DNA from: Gaertneriomyces semiglobifer
Taxonomy: Eukaryota > Chytridiomycota > Chytridiomycetes > Spizellomycetales > Spizellomycetaceae
Direction of reading: 5' to 3'
DNA length: 64,000 nt
NCBI GenBank assembly: GCA_025558075.1
Contig: JAHLKF010000011.1
Coordinates: forward strand, 124,001-188,000
The position numbers and the translations under genes were made by a program. Numbering within the stretch: position 1 is the stretch's first letter; the number at the start of each line of letters is the position of its first letter. Shown here in pieces: positions 34,827 through 46,126 of the stretch. The notes beneath the pieces are model-generated. The model searched no databases and had not been told where the DNA came from. It worked only from the letters and a program-made list of their open reading frames with translations.

Positions 34827-36140
34827 TTACAACCACTCTTTCGGGTTCTTTAGCACCTCAAGCAGTTTCGCCTCTGCTGAGTTAGGTGAGGGCTCATGGC
34901 GGTATTCCCAACGAGCCGTCAACGGTAGCGACATAAGAACGCTTTCTATTCGAACACCCGGGGTCGCCAGACCAAACTTGGTGCCACGGTCATGCACCTT
35001 GAATGAGGCATTAACATTGAAGCGCAGCAGCATGTCTAAGCAATTGGTTGGGACAACTTACCAGATTGAACTCGACATACCGTCCTCTGCGAAGCTGCTG
35101 CCACAGCCTGTTTTCTTCTGTGTACGGCATATCCTTACGTCGGTTTAAGATCGGAATGTATTGCTTGATCAAGCTGTCTCCACAATCTTTAACAAAAGAG
35201 TAGATCTCTTCTGCCGGGCGGTCCTCTAAATCATCGAAGAAGATTCCACCAATCCCCCGTCGCTCTCCACGGTGCTTGTTATCAAAGTATTCATCACACC
35301 ACTTCTTAAAACGGGAATAATACTGAGGATCATGCTTGTCGCACGCTTCTTTGATCACTTTGTGAAAGTGAACAGCATCTTCTTCAAATAGGTAGCTTGG
35401 CGTAAGGTCGCAGCCTCCGCCGAACCAGGATGCAACTGGCTTGGATGGATCGCCGCCTTCTTCGACCAACTCAAAGTACCGATAGTTGGCGTGCACCGTG
35501 GGTGCCATTGGGTTCACCGGATGTATCACCAAGCTGATGCCAGCAACAAACATATCATAAGGACCCTTGTCGATTCCCTCACGTTTCCGTGCGCGCATGT
35601 GTGCGAGCATCTGTTCTGGTGCCTTGCTTGCCACTATAGAGATATTCACGCCGGCCTTTTCAAAAACTTTGCCGTCTTGTAAGACACAAGAGATGCCTTC
35701 CCCGCCTTCAGCTCGAACCCAAGAGTCCCGCCAGAAGCGTTTTCCGTCTGATCCCTCCACTTCTTCAAGTGCTGCAACGATCTCTTTTTGAAGGCGCCGA
35801 ACAAGGGCTTCCATCTTATTGCTCATCGGTTCTTTGGCTTGCAACTGGTTGAAGAGGTATGTCTAAGCCAGGTGCCATTTGTACACAGCATAACTCCTCA
35901 CGTACCTCGGACGACCGGCGAGGCTTCTCCTTGATCGGCTCTTGTCTCTCACATTGAAGTGCGTTTGTGGAGTACTACACATATAAAGGTCATCTCCCAT
36001 TCAGAGTTCGGAATATTCGCCGAATGGCTATATACCTGATGACTGCAGTAAAGGCCAACCCCGCATACTGCAGCAGCGCCTAACGCTGCCGCCGCCATGT
36101 CCATCCTCCTCGGCGTCGAGCGCATAGTGGTGAAGCGCAT
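34827..36140 (-). CDS. HEM13: Coproporphyrinogen III oxidase (oxygen-dependent)
   Basis: Converts coproporphyrinogen III to protoporphyrinogen IX in haem synthesis. Four exons: 36140-36036, 35974-35906, 35862-35062 and 34997-34827, 381 aa. Conserved blocks: [15 protein letters not shown] [59 protein letters not shown] and [16 protein letters not shown], the last formed across intron 3. The N-terminus has an Arg-rich presequence ([15 protein letters not shown]) plus a hydrophobic stretch ([16 protein letters not shown]), pointing to the mitochondrial intermembrane space as in animals, whereas the budding-yeast enzyme is cytosolic. An ATG at 36125 is an alternative start. Confidence 0.95.
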
Positions 36141-36539
36141 CGGCTTTCCTATTGAACAATTCGCCTTGTTGGCATACCTGATATCCACCAGCTTTAACAA
36201 TCGTGGGATTCGCCAAAAAAACCAGAGTTCATCACACATACCTTGCGGTTCGGGCAACGGATCTTGAAAGTGTGTTCATGGTTTGTGCTAATGAGTGCAG
36301 AAGCAGTTACGTCCTCACAAATACGCTGGTGCCGTCAAAGGCCAACCGCTGCTTTTATGTCTGTAGATGTCGTTAATGGCTGCTCAATGTTGATCCATCG
36401 TGAGTGCAGGATGACCACGACCAGATGCAAGATTCTCCGCGCTCAACCGTTGCCTACTCCCCCACCAGGTTATATATACACTCTAGATCCAGTCTAGATC
36501 CAGACAGCTAGATATAGAGTAAGGATTGGATCGTCCAGA
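36141..36539. other. Divergent promoter region of CPOX and FAHD1
   Basis: A 399-bp spacer. Near 36480-36502 it carries a short tandem TCTAGATCCAG unit and a further TAGA-rich run to 36518. No gene. Confidence 0.4.
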
Positions 36540-37556
36540 ATGGCTTCAGTCAGGAACTTTACCCGGTTCGGCCGCAAGATCATCGCCATTGGGCGCAACT
36601 TTGCGGAGCACGCAAAGGAATTGAACAATCCGGTGCCCACAAAACCCATGTTCTTCTTGAAACCTACTAGCTCTTACATCACTCAAGGTGCCCAGATTGA
36701 GATCCCAAAGGTAAGATAAGCCAGATATGCAAGTTTTTCTTGACAAGACGCTGTTGAACTGACACGCTAGAAAGGGATGCGAAGTGCATCATGAACTTGA
36801 ACTCGGCGTCGTGATTGGACGGAATGGACGGGATATCAAAGCCCGGGATGCGGATTCCTATATCGGAGGTTATTTCTTGGCTTTGGATATGACAGCACGG
36901 AACCTGCAGAATGAAGCCAAGAAAAGTGGGCACCCGTGGTCCATGTCCAAGGGCTTTGATACCTTTACGCCAGTCAGGTAGAGATCTCTGCTTAAGACTC
37001 CCTCCCCTTGTACGGAGAGCGATTTACCCTCTGCCTTTTGTTTGTAGCGATTTTATTGAAAAATCCGCCATTCCGGACCCGCACAACGTGGACCTCTGGT
37101 TGAAGGTCAGCCCACACTGTCTATGGTGCCAGCAAGTTGGCGTCTCGTTTCTCATGGCTGAATGATAGATTGGCGATAAAACCGTTCAAAGTGGTAACAC
37201 ATCGGATATGATCTTCAGGTGAACACGCACCTCTTCTCGTATTATTCCACCCTCACGTCTTTAATCAGAGGTTTTGTTACCAGCGTACCCTCCCTCGTAG
37301 AATATATTTCTTCGGTAATGAAGCTCGAAGAAGGCGACGTCATTCTCACAGGTAAGGCTGTAGTTTCATGTCAAACTACTCTGAATGCGGCAAGACTCAT
37401 GCATGCGGCGCAGGCACCCCCAGCGGCGTGGGCCCAGTCGCACCCGGCCAAATCTTAACAGGCGGTTTGAAAGTGACGGGAAGAGATGAAGATGTAGTAA
37501 AATTCAGCTTCCCGGTCATCAACAGGCAGGGGACCGGTCTTTTCAGCGTGCAGTAA
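36540..37556 (+). CDS. FAHD1: FAHD1-like acylpyruvase / oxaloacetate decarboxylase
   Basis: Fumarylacetoacetate hydrolase-fold enzyme; family members hydrolyse acylpyruvates or decarboxylate oxaloacetate in mitochondria. Six exons: 36540-36710, 36775-36977, 37048-37105, 37169-37218, 37284-37351 and 37414-37556, 230 aa, matching human FAHD1 in size. Motifs: KIIAIGRNFAEHAKEL, PMFFLKPTSSY, CEVHHELELGVVIG (metal-binding Glu pair), GYFLALDMTARNLQ (metal-binding Asp), GDVILTGTPSGVGPV. The acceptor of exon 5 is placed at 37283 rather than at 37269 because it gives MIFSVPSLVEYIS, the family spacing. Confidence 0.93.
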
Positions 37557-38178
37557 GCAAATGGGCTCCATATGGTCGTCTGGTCGATATATCTCTGCGT
37601 CTCGGATCAAGAATTGTGGAGGTAATAGGCCGTGCACCTTTATGGGACTGGACGCCTTACATTCGGTCCACCACATTGAGCAATCCAAGAGCGACAGATC
37701 ACCGACCAGTGGGCCGAGCACTGAAAAGGGTGCCGTGCGGGCTGATTGGTTACACCTATTTCACCTACAGTAGGAGTAGTTGATCATAGCGCTTCCCTGC
37801 TTGCAACGTGACTTAAGCAGACGTTCGGTTCTTGCGCGAACTCGTAGAATGATATAACGATGCCGATGAACTACTGTTCACTATCCCAGTGATCATGGCG
37901 TCTTCCCCAAGATTACAGCTTCCAAATGAATCGAAATATATAACTCAAGGTGCTGTGCGTTGCTAGTCCTTGCCAAAGACGACACCATGCCGAAAGGAGC
38001 GAGAGACATCAGAAACCCCGTATACTTGCCCGTACGGTAGCGGTGCTTCGTCGTGTTACTCATACGTTGTTTGCCAGTGCCAGTGCCAGTCTCCCGCTCT
38101 CTGCTTCCCAACATATCTGGATCGTCTCTGGTTGTGTCATACGTTCGTTGGTCGCTCGCCAGTGCCGGCACGCGTTGC

Positions 38179-38189
38179 ATGACTGTGCC
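38179..38189 (-). promoter_or_regulatory. GGCACAGTCAT motif, copy 3
   Basis: Exact 11-mer in reverse orientation (ATGACTGTGCC), about 1.2 kb upstream of DBP7. No gene starts nearby, which weakens a simple promoter reading for this copy. Confidence 0.3.
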
Positions 38190-38434
38190 TCTCCTATGTC
38201 CGAAACCAATTAGACATCTGGACGCGTCAACTCTCAGAACACTTAAATTGCTGACCTGTTCCGGCTTCCCCAGCAGCTTCTTGCCTGCGCCCCGACTTCC
38301 AGCAACTTCGGGCTTGTAGTTATTCGCGACCGCACCTTAAACTGATTAGAAGGTAAGATCCACAAGACCCTCCTGTACTATGCGCTAGCTTGCGATTCTT
38401 ACCACGCCCTCAACAGAAGGTTCACTTTTGCACT

Positions 38435-38691
38435 CCCACGCACTCCGAGAATTCACCCTTGTTGGTGATAGGCCTGTGAAACGCTACGGCGTGGGGGGTC
38501 CGGCACCGCTTCCCCTTTGCGAAGTTCTGCTTGGCCCCCTTGGGAGAATGGCCCGGCACAACGGAATGTGCCTCTGTCCCACGCACTCCGAGAATTCACC
38601 CATGTTGGTGATAGGCCTGTGAAACGCTTTGGCGTGGGGGGTCCGGCACCGCTTCCCCTTTGCGAAGTTCTGCTTGGCCCTCTTGGGAAAA
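38435..38691 (+). repeat. Tandem duplication, 143-bp period
   Basis: Copy 1 is 38435-38577; copy 2 begins at 38578 and runs to about 38691. The shared block starts CCCACGCACTCCGAGAATTC and ends in GGCCCYCTTGGGARAATG. Only a few substitutions separate the copies, so the duplication looks recent. Copy 2 lacks the last 30 bp of the unit. Confidence 0.85.
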
Positions 38692-39217
38692 TGCACATAT
38701 TAAGAATCCCAGTGCCTAAACCGCACTGCTGTGTCCGGTGTCGTAAAAGCAGAACGCGATTCGAGATCAGCTATACCTTTGGCTACCGGTTTCAAATGAC
38801 TGCTTTTCTGTTTTTTGTGCTTGTGTGTACTAATCGGTTGCTGCGGCACCCCGCTCGCTTGAGTCGGAATGGGCCCTCCTTCGGGGGTGGACGGTCCAAA
38901 GCCCGTCAGCTCGAACCTGTTCGGGTAACTCAGATGGCGACTCTATATCTACAGAGATCAAGAACTTCGGCTGTGATGAGTTGTGTGCATGTGTACAGAC
39001 ATGTATCGTGCTGCCCTAGCATAGTACTACGGAGTGTGGGCGGGTGCTATTAAAACAGAGTCTCCGCATAACACGTGCAACTGGTCCACGGGCTCGCATG
39101 CCTGCTCCTCAATGCCATTGGAATCTCTCATCTCGCAACAACGTCCCTCCGTTTTTAGCGTTCTGCACACTTCAGCGACGTGCTTTTACTTAACAAACGT
39201 CGCTGTGTTCGCGCGGT

Positions 39218-39251
39218 GGCACAGTCATCGCATTGCCCACGGCACAGTCAT
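39218..39251 (+). promoter_or_regulatory. Paired GGCACAGTCAT motifs (copies 4 and 5) upstream of DBP7
   Basis: Two exact copies, 39218-39228 and 39241-39251, 23 bp apart start to start (about two helical turns). The nearer one ends 94 bp before the DBP7 ATG. This is the strongest positional evidence for a promoter element. Confidence 0.5.
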
Positions 39252-39344
39252 ATAACTATACTTGCTTTTGTCCCTCAAACTCGAGACGAAAATCGGTCGA
39301 GTCGCAGAAGCGAGGAAACAAATACTCAGTGGGTAGGATATACA

Positions 39345-41903
39345 ATGGCCGACGATGACGGGTTGATGCTGAACTTCGCGGTGGAGCCTGTGGCTGCACC
39401 AGCGAACAGGAAGACCAACATCAAGGAGATTGCCGACCGGTTAAAGAGGGGAAATTGGCGAATAAAACGACTGACGGCGAAAAAGATTGCTCAAAGAATA
39501 AAAAAACCAGACGGTTCGGCCCCTAGCGGGAGTTCTCACAATGCCTCCGGGTCAAATTCAATAGCTGTTAACAAGAGAGAACAGCGTGAGAAAGAGTCGA
39601 GCGACAATGAAAACATCACTACCGGCACGGGCGAGAAGAGAAAATTGGATTTTGATGGCCATGCACCAAGACTACCAAACAAGAGGTCTCGGATGGACAA
39701 AGGAGGAGCTGTGAACCGGGCGCGGGCCGCGACAGCAGGAGATCGATCAGGCAAACAAGTTGTCTCGTCCATTTTCACCGCTAATCCTGAGCTGCCTGTA
39801 TTGGAAGATTCTGCGGATAATGTCGCTCCGTCTGCGCCAGAACCAGAAGCAGCTCCAGCACCGATCTTTGACTCTACGACATTTACAGGTCTCGGCTTGA
39901 ATACCATGTTGTGTGGCCACCTAACTGCTAAACTCAAATTCACCGCACCGACCGCAATTCAGCGTGCTTCCTTACCGACGTTACTGAAACCGGATGCTCG
40001 GGACCATGTTTTGCAAGCGCAGACTGGTTCTGGTAAAACACTTGCCTTTCTTCTCCCAATCATCCACAAAATATTGCACGCTGAGCAAGAGCGGCCAACC
40101 CTCGACCGTAGCGTTGGGACCTTGGCGATTATATTAACGCCAACCCGTGAGTTGGCGAAGCAGATTGAAACTGTTCTTGGAGATTTGTTGCGGTACACCG
40201 GTCATTCCGCCGTGGCAGACGAGGAGGACGAGGACGCTGCAAAACCACCACAGGAGAGCCCGTCACAGGCTCCGTTGGGCGAAAGCCAGAAGGCTCGCCA
40301 TTGGATGGTAGCTGGGCATATTATGGGAGGTGAAAAGAAGAAATCCGAGAAGGCACGGTTACGAAAAGGTGTAACCATCGTAGTTGCAACCCCTGGGCGA
40401 TTACTGGATCACCTGAAGACCACCAAAGCGTTTGAGTGCGGAAATTTGCGTTGGCTTGTGCTGGATGAAGCCGACAGATTACTCGAACTCGGTTTCGAGG
40501 AGACGCTAAAGGAAATTCTTCAGCTGCTCCAGCAGAAGCGTGAAAATGCAGTCAGAACACGCAAGCGGATGTTCGTTAGAGCCTGGCCCGCAGATCGTCA
40601 GACTATTCTTTGTTCCGCCACCATTCAAGGTGGAGTTCAACGACTAGCTGAAGAAACGCTGCAAGATCCCGAGTTTGTCAGAGCTGAAAGTACAACGAGT
40701 GGCAATGACACGAAAGGAGACATCGATGGAATTCAATACGATGCCGGAGATGGAGAAAAGCTGGTAGTGCCGAGGCAACTGAAACAACAACATACCATAG
40801 TACCAGCGAAATTGCGACTGGTTACTTTGGTGGGCATGCTCAAATCTCTAACAAAGGCAGGAAGGCACTCAAAGGTCATGGTGTTTGTTTCATGTACCGA
40901 CTCTGTTGACTTTCTCTACCATGTGCTGTCCAATGGTCACAAAGAACCCGCGGAGGAAGTTTCAGATCTCGAAGAGGATGATGATGATGAGGAAAATGAC
41001 CCCTCGGAGAAGAGGCGTAGGAAGGTTGACAAGGAGCTGAATCCGGACTTGGCGCCGCCAGATGCAGGCCTTATTCAGACTGGAAGCGAGACGCCCCTGT
41101 TTCCATCCGCCGTACTGTTCAAGCTTCACGGTTCCCTTCCGCAATCGGCGCGTACGGCTGCTTACAATGCATTCCTAAATACGAAGAACAGACCCTCGGT
41201 CCTATTCTGTACAGATGTAGCGGCTCGTGGTCTTGATATGCCGGATGTCACGGCCATCGTGCAGTACGATCCGCCAACAGATGTCAAGGACTACGTGCAC
41301 CGTATTGGTCGTACCGCTCGTCTTGGGAGGGAAGGTCAAGCCATCCTCTTCCTTTTGCCGAGCGAAGCAGAATATCTCGCTATTCTTCAAAAGCAGGGAT
41401 TCTCTGTTCAGAACTCAAATATCGACCAGTATTTGACCGAGCTTATCCCCGCTTCAAGAAAGCAAGTGAAGGCCATCAAAGGACGAAAACCATATGAGCA
41501 GCCCGCCACAGACCTTCATATGACATTGGAACGCTTTGTTCTCAGCAATAAGAGTACTCTTGCGCTTGCTGAGTCAGCGTATTCTTCACACGTCCGATCG
41601 TATGCGACACACGTTGCATCAGAACGCCATATTTTCCACATTAAGAAACTTCACCTGGGGCATATTGCGAAATCTTTTGCATTGCGTGAGGCACCGAAAG
41701 ATCTGATTGTTGATAAAGGCAGAAGAGACAAAGAAAGCAAGGAGAAGAAAGAAATGGAGAAGAGAATGGCGAAACCCGGCAGCAGCATGTACAGACGCAT
41801 GGGCGCCGATTTAGTTGGTAGCACTAGCGAGTTTGCCGATGGCGGTGTCAAAGCTTTAGCAACCATGAGGCCTGTCAAGAAGCAAAAGACGGGCAGAAAG
41901 TAG
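39345..41903 (+). CDS. DBP7: DEAD-box RNA helicase DBP7 (DDX31)
   Basis: Nucleolar helicase for early 60S ribosomal subunit assembly. Intronless, 852 aa. Motifs in order: KFTAPTAIQRASLP (Q motif), AQTGSGKT (I), TPTRELAKQ (Ia), ATPGRLLDHL (Ib), LDEADRLLELGFEE (II), SATI (III), VFVSCTDSVDFL (IV), VLFCTDVAARGLDMPDV (V), HRIGRTARLG (VI). ELGFEE and the long acidic insert before motif V are typical of DBP7. The N-terminus is basic. The start is the ATG at 39345 (MADDDGLMLNF); upstream in-frame sequence has no ATG. Paired promoter-like motifs lie just upstream. Confidence 0.95.
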   Translation: MADDDGLMLNFAVEPVAAPANRKTNIKEIADRLKRGNWRIKRLTAKKIAQRIKKPDGSAPSGSSHNASGSNSIAVNKREQREKESSDNENITTGTGEKRKLDFDGHAPRLPNKRSRMDKGGAVNRARAATAGDRSGKQVVSSIFTANPELPVLEDSADNVAPSAPEPEAAPAPIFDSTTFTGLGLNTMLCGHLTAKLKFTAPTAIQRASLPTLLKPDARDHVLQAQTGSGKTLAFLLPIIHKILHAEQERPTLDRSVGTLAIILTPTRELAKQIETVLGDLLRYTGHSAVADEEDEDAAKPPQESPSQAPLGESQKARHWMVAGHIMGGEKKKSEKARLRKGVTIVVATPGRLLDHLKTTKAFECGNLRWLVLDEADRLLELGFEETLKEILQLLQQKRENAVRTRKRMFVRAWPADRQTILCSATIQGGVQRLAEETLQDPEFVRAESTTSGNDTKGDIDGIQYDAGDGEKLVVPRQLKQQHTIVPAKLRLVTLVGMLKSLTKAGRHSKVMVFVSCTDSVDFLYHVLSNGHKEPAEEVSDLEEDDDDEENDPSEKRRRKVDKELNPDLAPPDAGLIQTGSETPLFPSAVLFKLHGSLPQSARTAAYNAFLNTKNRPSVLFCTDVAARGLDMPDVTAIVQYDPPTDVKDYVHRIGRTARLGREGQAILFLLPSEAEYLAILQKQGFSVQNSNIDQYLTELIPASRKQVKAIKGRKPYEQPATDLHMTLERFVLSNKSTLALAESAYSSHVRSYATHVASERHIFHIKKLHLGHIAKSFALREAPKDLIVDKGRRDKESKEKKEMEKRMAKPGSSMYRRMGADLVGSTSEFADGGVKALATMRPVKKQKTGRK

Positions 41904-42291
41904 AATTAGACGGCATGCAAATCTTAATTTATTTTCATCTCAAATCATTATGTGCATGTCTGCAGAGAAATCATGCCGTGCTTGATTGGCTTCAGTGGAC
42001 ATGTATCGCCTTTCCCCATCCCATCAACTCTAGAGTCTGTTGACATCAGTATACCGAGGCTCTTTCGAAGCACGGTTGAGCTGATAATCTCTCCCAGATG
42101 TCGAACACTCTCTCGAACCAGCCGGAAATTCATCCCAGCACACTCGTCAGGGGAGCCTCGTAAGATATCCCGAGAAAAGACGCGGGTGGCTCTTTGAGAA
42201 CGCATTTGGTGTAAGCGGCATAGATTGCATGGGACACAGATCACTATGTTCAGAATCAGCAATAGATAGTAGTTCTCCTACGTATGCAATT
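41904..42291. other. Convergent spacer
   Basis: Between the DBP7 and m-AAA 3' ends. Nothing identified. Confidence 0.5.
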
Positions 42292-44758
42292 CTAGTCTCT
42301 CTTCTCTTCTTCCTTCTTGCCCTTCTTGAGGCTCTCATCAACATCCCTTTTCAGCTTCTCCACAATTTCATGTGCGTCGGCTTCTCGCGGAGTCTCCAAA
42401 TATTCAACGTAGTTCCCAGTCTCTGGCCACTCCCTGGAGACAACCCATTAAAAAAAATAAGATAACCTTGAGCATGTGCACGGCGGAATCTTACCTGGGA
42501 CCCAACAATCGAACCATATCTTCCCGTCCAATCACTTCCTTTTCTAATAATAAGTTGGCCACCTTTTCTACTTCCTTCTTCCTCTCTTTCAAGAGATTTA
42601 CTGTCCTCTCATACGCAAAAGCAATGATGCTGCGCGCCTCTTCATCAATGAGTCGACCGGTCTCTTCAGAGTAGGGCTTCTGGAAGCTTTCCTGTCCGTT
42701 TTGATTGCCATAGCTGACGTTTCCAAGCTTTTCGGTCATACCGTAGGTCATCACCTGGGCATACGCCATTTTTGTGACCTTCTGTAAATCATCGTGAGCA
42801 CCAGTGGTTATAGACTTGAAAAAGACCTGCTCAGATGCACGGCCTCCAAGAGTCATGCACATCATGTCGAGCATTTGGGCAGTTGAGTGCAAATATTCTT
42901 CTTTAGGTAAGTACTGGGCGTAACCAAGGGCTCCAACACCACGGGGGATGATGGAGACCTTGAGAAGAGGGTGGGCGTGTTGCAGGTACCATCCAGCGAC
43001 TGCATGTCCCGCCTCGTGGTGGGCGACAATCCTCTTCTCCTCTGGACTGAGAACCCGTGATTTTTTTTCCAGGCCGGCAATGACACGCTCGATTGCTGCT
43101 TCAAAATGCTTTTCAGTGACAGTGTCAGAGAGTTGGCGGGCAGCTATAAGTGCTGCCTCGTTACAGACGTTGTGCACATCAGCACCAGAGAATCCAGGTG
43201 TAAGGGCAGCCAATTTACGCGCCAACCTGTCCAAGTTTTCGTTCGTCTTGATAGGCTTCAAATGAACGTGGAAGATGTCAACACGTCCTTTGATGTCTGG
43301 TCTGTCGATGGCGATATGTCTGTCAAAACGACCAGGCCGAAGAAGTGCAGGGTCCAAAACATCTGGCCTGTTGGTGCCGGCAAGGACCACAACGTGCTCG
43401 CTTGATCCAAAACCATCCATCTCGACAAGAAGTTGGTTAAGAGTGCTTTCTCGCTCATCGTTACCACCAGCCATTCCACCTTTACCACGAGCCTTACCAA
43501 TGGCATCAATTTCATCGATGAAAATGATGCAAGGGGAGTTTTTCTTTGCGTTTGCGAACAGATCGCGTACACGCGAGGATCCGACACCGACAAACATCTC
43601 CACAAATTCAGATCCTGACACGCTCAAGAAAGGCACACCAGCTTCACCCGCGGTCGCCTTTGCAAGTAGCGTTTTTCCCGTACCCGGAGGTCCGGACAAA
43701 ATAGCGCCCTTCGGAATCTTGGCACCGAGCTTCTCATAGCGGGCAGGGTCTTTCAAGAACTTGACAAACTCCATGATCTCTTCCTTAGCCTCGTCCATGC
43801 CGGCTACGTCCCGGAATTTCACTTTCACTTCTGTCTCATGGTTGTACAGCTTCGCACGAGACTTGCCAATGCCAAAGATACCCTGGCCGCCACCAGCTCC
43901 ACCAGCAGCACGCCTAGACAACCATATCAAAGCACCGATCATCAACATCGTCGGTGCGACGTTCGCTACTATAGTGATCCAGCTGACTTCGCTGTTGTAT
44001 GTCACCGGAATTCGTTGACCAGGCGGGATTCCAAGTTCTCGTTGCGCCATTTCCATGTTGTGTTCAAACGCATCCACGCTTCCAATGGTAAAGTAGTACA
44101 CCACATTATCGGGAGAAGCGCCGCCATGCCCAGACCGTAGCTGGGGAGCATCTGGGCGCAGATGGACGCGGACGAGCTGTTTGTTGACCACTTCGAGACG
44201 CTGGACGTAGCCCTTGTCAAGCATTCCAGAGCGGAACTCTTGCCAAGAAATTTCGTGTTCATTCGCAGCGCTAGAGTACATTTGGTATGCAAGAAAGGCG
44301 AATGGAAGGCCATAAAACAGGATCTGGTTCGGGTTGAATTTGATGGAAAACAGTTCTATTGGGGGTGGAGGTGGCGGTGCTTTGTTGTTTTTGCTCTTCT
44401 TTCGAGATTTATCATCCTCCTCTTCATCCTTCTCGTTTCGTCGGTCACGGCGGTCCTGTGCCTTTTCTTTCTCCGTTTCTTTTTCCGGTTCCTCAGCAGG
44501 CTCCTGTCCAATATCGGCTTTTCTCCGCGGTGGTTGTCCAAATGCTTCAAATCCCTTGGGTAATCGCTTTCCTTCATCCAAATCATCATCTCTTCGTCTC
44601 TCTGTGGCCATCCCTCTCCGTGCATCCAAAAGGCGTAAAGATGATGTAGACACTAGACTGCGACGGGCCAAATGTGCTCCACGAGAATGTATGGAATAGC
44701 ATTGTCTCAGGAATGTCGATCTTATGGCCGATGCTCCACGATACAGTGTGCCTGTCAT
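42292..44758 (-). CDS. Mitochondrial m-AAA protease (Afg3/Yta12 family)
   Basis: Inner-membrane AAA metalloprotease for quality control and MRPL32 maturation. Two exons, 44758-42495 and 42433-42292, 801 aa. Presequence rich in Arg/Ser; a charged low-complexity linker at about 60-130; FtsH extracellular domain between two TM segments (residues 140-290). The AAA domain has [14 protein letters not shown] (Walker A) and [12 protein letters not shown] (Walker B), with [19 protein letters not shown]. The peptidase has HHEAGH (zinc site). Intron 1 splits LLGPR, and the short last exon ([12 protein letters not shown] then a Lys/Glu-rich tail) restores the family C-terminus. Confidence 0.95.
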
Positions 44759-45345
44759 GGTGATGCCTTGATATATGCTTGCAATTATTGTACAAGTTCG
44801 CTAGTAGAACTTAAAAGTTCTCTCAAGTCCTCAGAAGCAGCGGCAGAAGTAGGAGGTCTTGCCACCAACTATGAGCCACTTGGGAAGACAAGATGATGAT
44901 CTCGACTTGAAAAAATGTGACAAACTCCTTGTACGATTCACGATCCGCTGTCCGTATACGAGATCTGCCTCAACAGTCAATAGAAATAGAAATAGCAATC
45001 GCAGATCCCTCGTCGTTTCCCTCCTCGCCTACTGATCGGTTCGCCTTGCGTAAAAGTACGTTTGTAAAAGGCGAAGGCTGCTCAGGCGGCCAAGACCAAC
45101 TTTAGTTCGGGTGAATCATCGCTTAACACGGCCGTGACTCATCGGTGCCATGGTTACGTTACTTTGGCATATCGATATGCACTATGTGTCACAGCTGTCA
45201 ATTCACGCCACAATTGCGGACGCTGTGAAGCTGCGTTTTCGATGAGACAACCACATAGCGAGCAGTGAGAAAACTTGGAAGCACAGAGGGCAGCCGGAAA
45301 GCGCTTTTCCACAAGGAAGTGGCAGCAGTATACCATTGGCCTATC
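44759..45345. other. Divergent promoter region
   Basis: Between the m-AAA start and the multi-TM gene. A 5' exon of the latter could lie here. Nothing else seen. Confidence 0.35.
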
Positions 45346-46116
45346 ATGTTCTTCACGCCGATAATGCACTTTTTCACGCCGGATCCTATGCTGTCCGGGG
45401 ATGTACATAGGACGGTCAATGTGGCCTTTCTGTGCCAGTGCTCCATCGCGCTGCTGTATTGTCTCTGGGCTCGGCGAATACTGCCAACTTATCGGGGGCA
45501 TCCAACAGTGAATTCCATTTTTGTCAAACAGTTCCGCTGGATGCTTATGATTCATGGGACCTTTTATGGTGCGGAGATACTACTGACGGACATGGCGGGG
45601 GGTTTTAAGCCCATGGCTATTCATCATATTGTCGGTGCGTATTTCAGCTGTCTTTTCTGGCAATGCATTGACTCTCAAATGTGGCCGCCGGGATGCTTTC
45701 TGTTTTCAGCCCTTGTCATCTTCGCGGCCATGGTGGTAGAACCACAGGGTATCTGCGTTGTGTCTCTGCTCCCATTCTTCCTGCATGCCTTCTTTTGGGT
45801 GTACAGCTTTGGAGAAAGTCTTTTCTTGTTGGCTTTGTACAATGTTTCGCTTTTGGCGGCAGGATTGGCGTTCGCCATATGCCGTGTAATCCAGCAAGAC
45901 AACCCCTCCATTACCTGGTGGATCCCGTCGTTCACCCTCATTGAAGTTAGCGTCAACTACTTCACATATTGTTGGAGCTACTGGGGAACATATTGTCCTC
46001 GAGTGAGGAAACAGACGTGGGCGGAAGGCTTGCGTCTGGTCTCAGTGAGCATATTATTGGTCGCTTTCATTGCGATACCTGCAGTTAGAGTAGCGCAAAA
46101 GATGGCCAGAAGATAG
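45346..46116 (+). CDS. Multi-pass membrane protein, TLC-like, function unknown
   Basis: 256 aa, intronless as modelled, starting at the ATG at 45346 (MFFTPIMHFFTP). The same frame is open upstream to 45265 without an ATG, so a 5' exon is possible. Seven or eight hydrophobic segments are evident, for example NVAFLCQCSIALLYCLW, FLFSALVIFAAMVV and SILLVAFIAIPAV. KPMAIHHIVGAYFSC contains a His-His-x-x-Gly-like motif within a TM helix, as in TLC-domain (ceramide synthase/TRAM-LAG1-CLN8) proteins, but I cannot place it in a family. Its stop is 10 bp from the stop of the opposite gene. Confidence 0.6.
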   Translation: MFFTPIMHFFTPDPMLSGDVHRTVNVAFLCQCSIALLYCLWARRILPTYRGHPTVNSIFVKQFRWMLMIHGTFYGAEILLTDMAGGFKPMAIHHIVGAYFSCLFWQCIDSQMWPPGCFLFSALVIFAAMVVEPQGICVVSLLPFFLHAFFWVYSFGESLFLLALYNVSLLAAGLAFAICRVIQQDNPSITWWIPSFTLIEVSVNYFTYCWSYWGTYCPRVRKQTWAEGLRLVSVSILLVAFIAIPAVRVAQKMARR

Positions 46117-46126
46117 ATACATAGAG

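Larger units (their letters stand above)
37557..39344. other. 1.8-kb intergenic region with repeats and motif copies
   Basis: No gene supported. It contains a 143-bp tandem duplication (38435-38691), an inverted GGCACAGTCAT (38179-38189) and two direct copies (39218-39228 and 39241-39251) close to DBP7. Confidence 0.5.

Noticed and set aside
44162..44699. Plus-strand frames opposite the m-AAA protease N-terminus
   Set aside because: Shadows of the low-complexity charged linker; no domain and no splice structure.
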